Below are positions 13,694 through 17,649 of a stretch of 17,649 nucleotides of DNA, piece by piece. The stretch covers positions 1 through 17,649 of the forward strand of contig DAIDJI010000029.1 in assembly GCA_027451455.1 (NCBI GenBank). Reading direction: 5' to 3'. Under the pieces are notes generated by a model. It saw only the letters and a program-made list of their open reading frames with translations. It made no database searches and had not been told where the DNA came from. The DNA is from Planctomycetales bacterium. Its GTDB lineage: Bacteria; Planctomycetota; Planctomycetia; Isosphaerales; Isosphaeraceae. Within the stretch, counting starts at the first letter, position 1. Each line of letters starts with the position of its first letter. A program made the position numbers and the translations under genes.

Positions 13694-14773
13694 ATGGAGT
13701 CGGACCTTCAGCGGCTGCTCGGCGAGATGCGCCGCCGCGTGTTGCTCACGGACCGCGCCGGGAGCGGACTTCCCGCCTGCTGCCGGGAATCGGGCCGGAG
13801 GTCGTATGCCGATTACCTGAAAGCCAACGACGCCGTCGACCGGCCCGACCTGTGCGGCGGCATCATCCTCGGGTCTGTCGACCGGATCGCCCCGATCCTC
13901 TGGCGCCTGTTCGAGCACGTCGAACTCCGGGTGATGTCGTCCCGCGCGTTCCTGAGCGCCTGGGTCGGCAAGGTCCCGTGCCGATGCGGGCAGACCGTCC
14001 CGCTGATCGCCGTCAACGCCAACCTGTTGCTGCTCGTCTGGCGCCTGATGATGGTCCACATCACGAGGATCGAAAGGTGGGATAGCCAACCGGGCCGCTT
14101 CCGGGTGAACATCCGGCGGCCCGAGCAACGCGACGTCGATCAGTCGCGGTTGGCCATCGACATGTACCTGAACGGTACGGGCGTCTCGACAGCCGGGCTC
14201 GACTCCCTGCTGAGCGACTACCGCGAGGCGGACCGGACGGCGGGGCACGTGCTGTTGACGGTCACCGAGCTCGCCGAGTTGTGGATGGTGCTGCACGAGT
14301 TCGGGCACACGCTGATGGAGCTTCCCGGGGCCGCCAAACTCAATGAGTTGTTCGGCAGCATCGATCAGTTCGCCAGGTCCTGCGTCAGGACCCTCGGCCG
14401 GTTCCCGCTGGTCCAGGAGAAATGGCGCCTCGAGCACCAGGCCGACTTATGTGCCGCCGTGACCCTCACGACCTCGGTGGCGGTCGGCCCGCTGGTCGAG
14501 CACGATCCCGAGGGTGATCGACTGCATAACGCCACCTGGTTGTCTCTCGGGGGCATCTCCGCTGCCATGGAGACCCTCAATTACGTCGAGGCGGCCTATC
14601 ACGAGCGGCCGGGATTCAGCTTCCGGAAACACCCGCCTGCATATCATCGCTGGGATGCCGTGAGGCAGTATGCCGTCGGCTGCATGCCGCCCCAGCACGA
14701 GGAGTCCGTCCAGACCCTCGCGAACCTGATCGCCGCGCTTTCCTCGGAGATGATGGGGGCCGGCTTCAACTGA
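13694..14773 (+). CDS. HExxH zinc metallopeptidase, 359 aa
   Basis: The zinc motif HEFGH is at residues 201-205, inside a helix. A likely third ligand is Glu247 in LEHQAD (246-251), and HPPAYHRWDAVRQ (313-325) resembles the HPP..R segment after the active site in several gluzincins. The layout is reminiscent of the Lit/peptidase U49 and ImmA/IrrE groups, which act in phage exclusion and in repressor cleavage. I cannot assign it to either. The N-terminal ~190 residues are unrecognised and contain CRC (96-98). There is no signal peptide, so it is probably cytoplasmic. ATG at 13694 is two bases after the previous stop, with GAGGA (13684-13688) as ribosome site. It likely acts on, or is triggered with, the upstream partner protein. 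Confidence 0.8.
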   Translation: MESDLQRLLGEMRRRVLLTDRAGSGLPACCRESGRRSYADYLKANDAVDRPDLCGGIILGSVDRIAPILWRLFEHVELRVMSSRAFLSAWVGKVPCRCGQTVPLIAVNANLLLLVWRLMMVHITRIERWDSQPGRFRVNIRRPEQRDVDQSRLAIDMYLNGTGVSTAGLDSLLSDYREADRTAGHVLLTVTELAELWMVLHEFGHTLMELPGAAKLNELFGSIDQFARSCVRTLGRFPLVQEKWRLEHQADLCAAVTLTTSVAVGPLVEHDPEGDRLHNATWLSLGGISAAMETLNYVEAAYHERPGFSFRKHPPAYHRWDAVRQYAVGCMPPQHEESVQTLANLIAALSSEMMGAGFN

Positions 14774-14800
14774 CCCGCTCGCCAGCCGAGCTGACGGGTC
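14772..14800 (+). terminator. Candidate terminator at the peptidase stop codon
   Basis: GACCCGCTCG (14772-14781) pairs with CGAG (14787-14790) and, after a 4-base bulge, CGGGTC (14795-14800), around a 5-base loop. It begins inside the stop codon of the peptidase gene. There is no T-tract. Confidence 0.4.
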
Positions 14801-15230
14801 GCCGGATGGACCACCGGCGGACCGGTCCCGGGGTGCGGCCACCGTGTCGGCGGCCTCCCCCGCGGGAGCGGGGAGTGTTGTCGCATCGGGCGATCGTCGC
14901 GACGTTTGCCCGGTCGACTCGCTTCGGTGGGATTGACCGAAACAGCATCAGGTCGTCTCGGCTCGCCGTGGCGGGCGTTAGGTGACCGGGTTGCTCCAGG
15001 CGGGGAGACGTTCTGCGGGTCGCCGAGTGGCGAGTCAAAGATCCAGCCGCCGAGTCCCCGCGTCGCGGCCTGGACGCATCCTTCGACCTGTCGATCGCCC
15101 GCAGAGCGGGGCGATTCACCTGCCGTGACGACCGGCTACTCCAGCGGCTCAGGACCCTTCCCGAATTACGCCCGGCGGAAATGCGCCCCGCCGGCGCCGG
15201 CCTTGAGGCGTCGCCCAGGAAGATCGCCGG

Positions 15231-15262
15231 CCGAATTTTGCGAATTAGGCGAATTTCGCGGG
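15231..15262 (+). repeat. CGAATT 9-bp repeat, single right-arm copy
   Basis: Units CGAATTTTG, CGAATTAGG and CGAATTTCG are followed by CGGG, and then GATCTCC as at 5415-5421. There is no left arm. Confidence 0.7.
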
Positions 15263-15510
15263 AGATCTCCGAGGGATAAAAGCCCGGTTGCTGACCAGCT
15301 CGGAACCGTTGGCGGTCCCCTCGTCCCGCCCGATGAGGGCCGCTCCAGCGGCAAGGCCCCGGCACCCGCCGATCATCCGCGGGCGAGGTCAGTTCGTCGG
15401 TCGTGAGGAAATCGTGCTCTGGCAGATCAGGGCCTCTCCTGATACTCGCCAGGCAACGATGCGCGCGTTTGGCCCAGGCCCTGAATGCACGGCCCGGTAG
15501 CCTTCACGGG

Positions 15511-15541
15511 CGAATTTTGCGAATTACGCGAATTTCGCGGG
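15511..15541 (+). repeat. CGAATT 9-bp repeat, single right-arm copy
   Basis: Units CGAATTTTG, CGAATTACG and CGAATTTCG are followed by CGGG and ACATCTCTG. It lies about 280 bases after the copy at 15231, matching the tandem period seen around it. Confidence 0.7.
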
Positions 15542-16013
15542 ACATCTCTGAAAGAAAAACAGTTCGGTTGCTGACCAGTTCGGAGCCGTGGACGATCCCC
15601 TCGACCAGCTTCGGTGCGGACCGCTTCTGCGGCAAGGTTGCGGCACCGACGCCCATCGATCATCGTGACCGCCCCGTCCCACGTCCCTGTGAATCGGGGC
15701 CTGGCACGGGTGAGTGGCCACCCCGAGAGGAGTAATCGGCGGCCTGGTGCGCGCTGATGGCTGTCCAGGGAAGAGCGGTGGGCAGCCCGGAAGCGGCAGT
15801 CGTCGACGAGCTCGAGGTCTTTCGATGCTTCCCAGGTGACGGAGAAGGCGAGGGTCGCGATGGGCTCGTCCAGGGAGGAGAGACGATCCGGTTCGCCCCC
15901 TGGAAGGCACTCGGCGGGACGAAGCGTCACGAGCTTGAAAGCTCCGTCGCACAGAGTAACGTCGCGACGCGAAACCCCTGGTGGGCCGACAGGGCATCGT
16001 CGGCCTGGAGCGC

Positions 16014-16040
16014 AAGAGAAGCAATCTGCGCTTCTCTTTT
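16014..16040 (+). terminator. Intrinsic-type terminator hairpin
   Basis: AAGAGAAGC (16014-16022) pairs perfectly with GCTTCTCTT (16030-16038) around a 7-base loop, and T-rich sequence (TTTTATAAAAA) follows. The stem plus T-run fits rho-independent termination on the + strand. Which transcript it ends is unclear, because no supported gene lies upstream; the A-run could also serve the other strand. Confidence 0.5.
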
Positions 16041-16155
16041 ATAAAAATACCCTCCACTGTCCAACCCTCCTTACGGAGGGGGATTCCTGGTGAGGGCACG
16101 ATGGCGGGACCGCTGACCGGGAACTCCTCGGCCTGGACCCTGCCACCGTAATCAT

Positions 16156-16320
16156 ATGAGCCATACATCCCAGGTCAAGTGGACCATCTCCGAGAACCCG
16201 AGCGGACGTCGTGAGGCCGCTCTCACCCGCTCACTGGCCCGCGTCCTCGATGCGACCTCGACAGCACCGCCCGATCCCTGGCCCCGGGGTCCGGCACTCC
16301 CCTCCGAGCAGCCTTGCTGA
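16156..16320 (+). CDS. Small hypothetical protein, 54 aa
   Basis: The frame runs from ATG at 16156 to TGA at 16318-16320. The N-terminal half (SQVKWTISENPSGRREAALT) reads like a real protein with GC-rich third positions, and a helix RREAALTRSLARVLDA follows. The C-terminus is Pro-rich. No Shine-Dalgarno sequence is visible, which lowers confidence. It sits between the terminator at 16014 and the CGAATT array, upstream of the DUF3150-like gene. I recognise no family. Confidence 0.4.
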   Translation: MSHTSQVKWTISENPSGRREAALTRSLARVLDATSTAPPDPWPRGPALPSEQPC

Positions 16321-16334
16321 CTCCTCGAACCCCT

Positions 16335-16966
16335 TCGCAAAATTCGCAGAATTCGCAGAAATCGCCGCGGGCCTGCTCGTGCGGACGACCAGGGCCCGGC
16401 TGGCGGGCCAGATCGGTCCCTTGCGTGCTCTCTCAATCACTCTGGAACCCTCCCGCGAAATTCGCGTTATTCGCGAAATTCGAGTCTGGACCCTCCCAGT
16501 CCGAATTTCGCGAATTCTGCGAATTACGCGGGACCATCACGGTGGGCCGCATCGGGGCTCTTTCCTGGCTGGGTCCTCAGTTCCCGGAACCCCAGGCGGC
16601 GCCCTCGTTCGTTCTCGAACCCTCCCGCGAAATTCGCGTTATTCGCGAAATTCGCCGCCGGGACCGCGCGCGGCCGAATTTTGCGAATTTTGCGAATTAC
16701 GCGGGACCATTCCGGTGAGCCGAATCAGGGCGCCTGGCCGGCCGGTCCCCCATCCCCGGAACCCGCATCGCACCCCCCTCGTTCCTTCTGGAACCATCCC
16801 GCGAAATTCGCGTTATTCGCGAAATTCGGCCCCGGGCCCTCTCGAAGCCCATTTTCGCGAATTCTGCGAATTACGCGAGACATCGTCGGAGAAAGGAAAC
16901 CGGCCATCGCCGGCCCGAATCTCGTCCCTGGAACCGTCCGCGAAACTCGCGTTATTCGCGAAAATG
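16335..16966. repeat. Tandem array of inverted CGAATT repeats (cruciform units)
   Basis: Three complete units and two half units are present. Each full unit has a left arm of type CCCG-CGAAATTCG-CGTTATTCG-CGAAATTCG (starting at 16452, 16624 and 16798). After about 20 bases comes a right arm of 9-bp CGAATTnnG units ending in CGCGG (to 16532 and 16705) or CGCGAG (to 16879). Partial units lie at 16335-16370 and 16938-16966. Arms of the first unit pair at 27 of 31 positions. Unit starts are 172 and 174 bases apart, and the flanks are also similar (GAACCnTCCCGCG before, GGGACCAT after), so this is a genuine tandem repeat. The long open frames through it encode periodic tripeptides and are artefacts. 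Confidence 0.8.
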
Positions 16967-16989
16967 CCCCTCCCGACGGTCGGGAGGGG
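16967..16989. terminator. Perfect GC-rich hairpin before the DUF3150-like gene
   Basis: CCCCTCCCGAC and GTCGGGAGGGG are exact reverse complements around a single G (16967-16989); in practice a slightly larger loop would form. It directly abuts the end of the CGAATT array and lies 35 bases before the ATG at 17025. No T-tract follows. It could insulate the next gene or bind a regulator. Confidence 0.45.
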
Positions 16990-17024
16990 TCGATGCTCGT
17001 GATCGTCCCCCATCCGGAGGAGAC

Positions 17025-17649
17025 ATGCCCACCTTGCTCGACAACCTCGAGGCCCCGCCCGCGGAGGCCCGCAGCCGGACCGCGACCAACAACCCTGCCG
17101 AGCGGCTTCGCACCACCATGGCCGCTGTCCGCCTCGCCTTCACGTGGTGGGGCATCCAGCGCGCCCTCACCGCCGACCAGAAGGCCCAGGCCGCGCAGGC
17201 CTTCGACGCCGAGGGCGGATTCCTGTCCGCCGGGAAGAAGCTTCTCGACACGAAGGCGCCGGTCTTCCGGGCCGTCACCGCCATCCGCACGAAGATCAGC
17301 GACTACTGGAAGGGCCTCTCACTGCCGTTTCCCGAGCCGGGCGTCCGGCTCATCCGGCTGGAGGCGATCGACGACTTCGACCGCACCCTCGCTGACTACC
17401 GGGCCGAGCTCGACGACGCCGTCGCCGAGCTCGATCGCCACTTCGACGAGCTCAAGCGGGCGGCCGCCCAACGGCTGGGCTCGCTGTTCAACCCCTCGGA
17501 TTACCCCGAGACCCTCCGCGGCCTCTTCGGCGTCGCCTGGGATTATCCCTCCGTCGACCCGCCCGAGTACCTGGTCCGCCTCGCCCCCGACCTCTACGCC
17601 CGCGAGCAGGAGCGGGTCCGGGCCCGGTTCGAGGAGGCCGTCCGCCTGG
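17025..17649 (+). CDS. DUF3150-like protein, N-terminal part (runs off the window)
   Basis: The frame is open from ATG at 17025 to the window end (208 codons plus one base), with GGAGGAG at 17016-17022 as ribosome site. Features read: a long helical region from residue 32 (MAAVRLAFTWWGIQRALT), DYWKGLSLPFPEPGVRLI near 93-110, and LGSLFNPSDYP followed by a Phe/Pro-rich segment near 146-170. The order 'dyl...pfp..G.R', then 'f..sDYP....F', then a Pro-rich strand is what I recall for DUF3150. These proteins of unknown function are usually encoded on plasmids or integrative elements beside a MoxR-type ATPase and a von Willebrand-type gene. Those partners would lie beyond the window. Family assignment is from memory. 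Confidence 0.7.
   Translation, partial: MPTLLDNLEAPPAEARSRTATNNPAERLRTTMAAVRLAFTWWGIQRALTADQKAQAAQAFDAEGGFLSAGKKLLDTKAPVFRAVTAIRTKISDYWKGLSLPFPEPGVRLIRLEAIDDFDRTLADYRAELDDAVAELDRHFDELKRAAAQRLGSLFNPSDYPETLRGLFGVAWDYPSVDPPEYLVRLAPDLYAREQERVRARFEEAVRL

Larger units (their letters stand above)
14918..15550 (+). repeat. Long dispersed repeat block, right copies
   Basis: Two stretches match the block at 5068-5424 in the same orientation: 14918-15090 (CTTCGGTGGGAT, AAGATCCAGC) and 15377-15550 (CTCTGGCAGATC, GGCCCAGGC, CGAATT repeat). The intervening part contains a further diverged copy ending in its own CGAATT repeat at 15231. The right side is therefore a composite of related units. Confidence 0.65.
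14801..16155. other. Gene-poor repeat region
   Basis: About 1.35 kb without a gene I can support. It contains the right-hand repeat block (14918-15550) and a tandem partial copy: 15283-15330 recurs at 15562-15600 with a period near 279 bases (shared CGGTTGCTGACCAG and TCCCCTCG). Two single CGAATT repeats and an intrinsic terminator at 16014-16040 also lie here. Open frames in both strands run through the repeats and lack ribosome sites. Confidence 0.55.

Noticed and set aside
15427..15930. 167-codon reverse frame as a possible degraded transposase
   Set aside because: No DDE or other catalytic motif is seen and half of the frame is dispersed repeat, so a pseudogene cannot be supported.
16335..16966. 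CRISPR array
   Set aside because: The repeats are tandem ~172-bp units with long inverted arms and related inter-arm sequences. There are no short constant repeats with unique spacers, and no cas operon. The Cas4-like nuclease sits with a helicase, not with cas1/cas2.
16211..17002. 263-codon open frame through the CGAATT array, and similar frames on the other strand
   Set aside because: The translation is periodic (EIR/EFCEF-type tripeptides) because the DNA repeats every 9 bases. It has no ribosome site and is a repeat artefact.

Overview
The window looks like an accessory, plasmid- or integrative-element-like region of a high-GC bacterium, most likely a planctomycete of the Isosphaeraceae type. 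This rests on very high GC in most genes (48 G/C of 60 bases at 7081-7140), TTG/GTG starts, translationally overlapping genes, and an abundance of CGAATT-based 9-bp repeats. I recall such repeats (and the spurious 'EIREIR'-type peptides they encode) from planctomycete genomes. No rRNA, tRNA or core marker is present, so the taxonomy is inference.

Layout. (1) 1-1803: a forward run of four small genes (three without known function and a 13-cysteine zinc-ribbon protein), then a perfect 24-bp inverted repeat. (2) 2267-4711, reverse strand: a SIR2 - P-loop NTPase protein of the STAND-like antiphage type, in clearly lower-GC DNA (32 of 60 bases at 2461-2520). (3) 5704-9736: a tightly overlapping three-gene operon. 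It encodes a Cas4/RecB-like nuclease with an Fe-S-type cysteine set, a 518-aa unknown protein, and a compact SF1 helicase. Together these look like a Dna2-type nuclease-helicase divided over three polypeptides. (4) 9814-11979, convergent to it: a PD-(D/E)XK nuclease fused to a DUF2075 (Schlafen-like) helicase. (5) 12903-14773: a two-gene operon of an unrecognised, apparently beta-rich protein and a HExxH zinc peptidase. (6) 14774-17024: about 2.2 kb nearly devoid of genes but full of repeats, ending in an array of cruciform-forming ~172-bp units. (7) 17025-end: the start of a DUF3150-like gene of plasmid/element backbone type.

The middle of the window (about 2.1-14.9 kb) reads as a defence island with three modules: SIR2-NTPase, two converging nuclease-helicase units, and protein plus peptidase. 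It is bracketed by same-orientation dispersed repeats (2119/12287 and 5068-5424/14918-15550), which would permit block gain or loss by recombination. One repeat copy is interrupted at 12317-12455 by a 139-bp MITE-like element with 24-bp terminal inverted repeats and a 12-bp target duplication. The copy at 2119 preserves the empty site.

The best candidates for an undescribed system are the three-gene Dna2-like operon with its converging nuclease-DUF2075 partner, and the beta-rich protein/zincin pair. Functions are inferred from motifs read by eye; no database search was possible.
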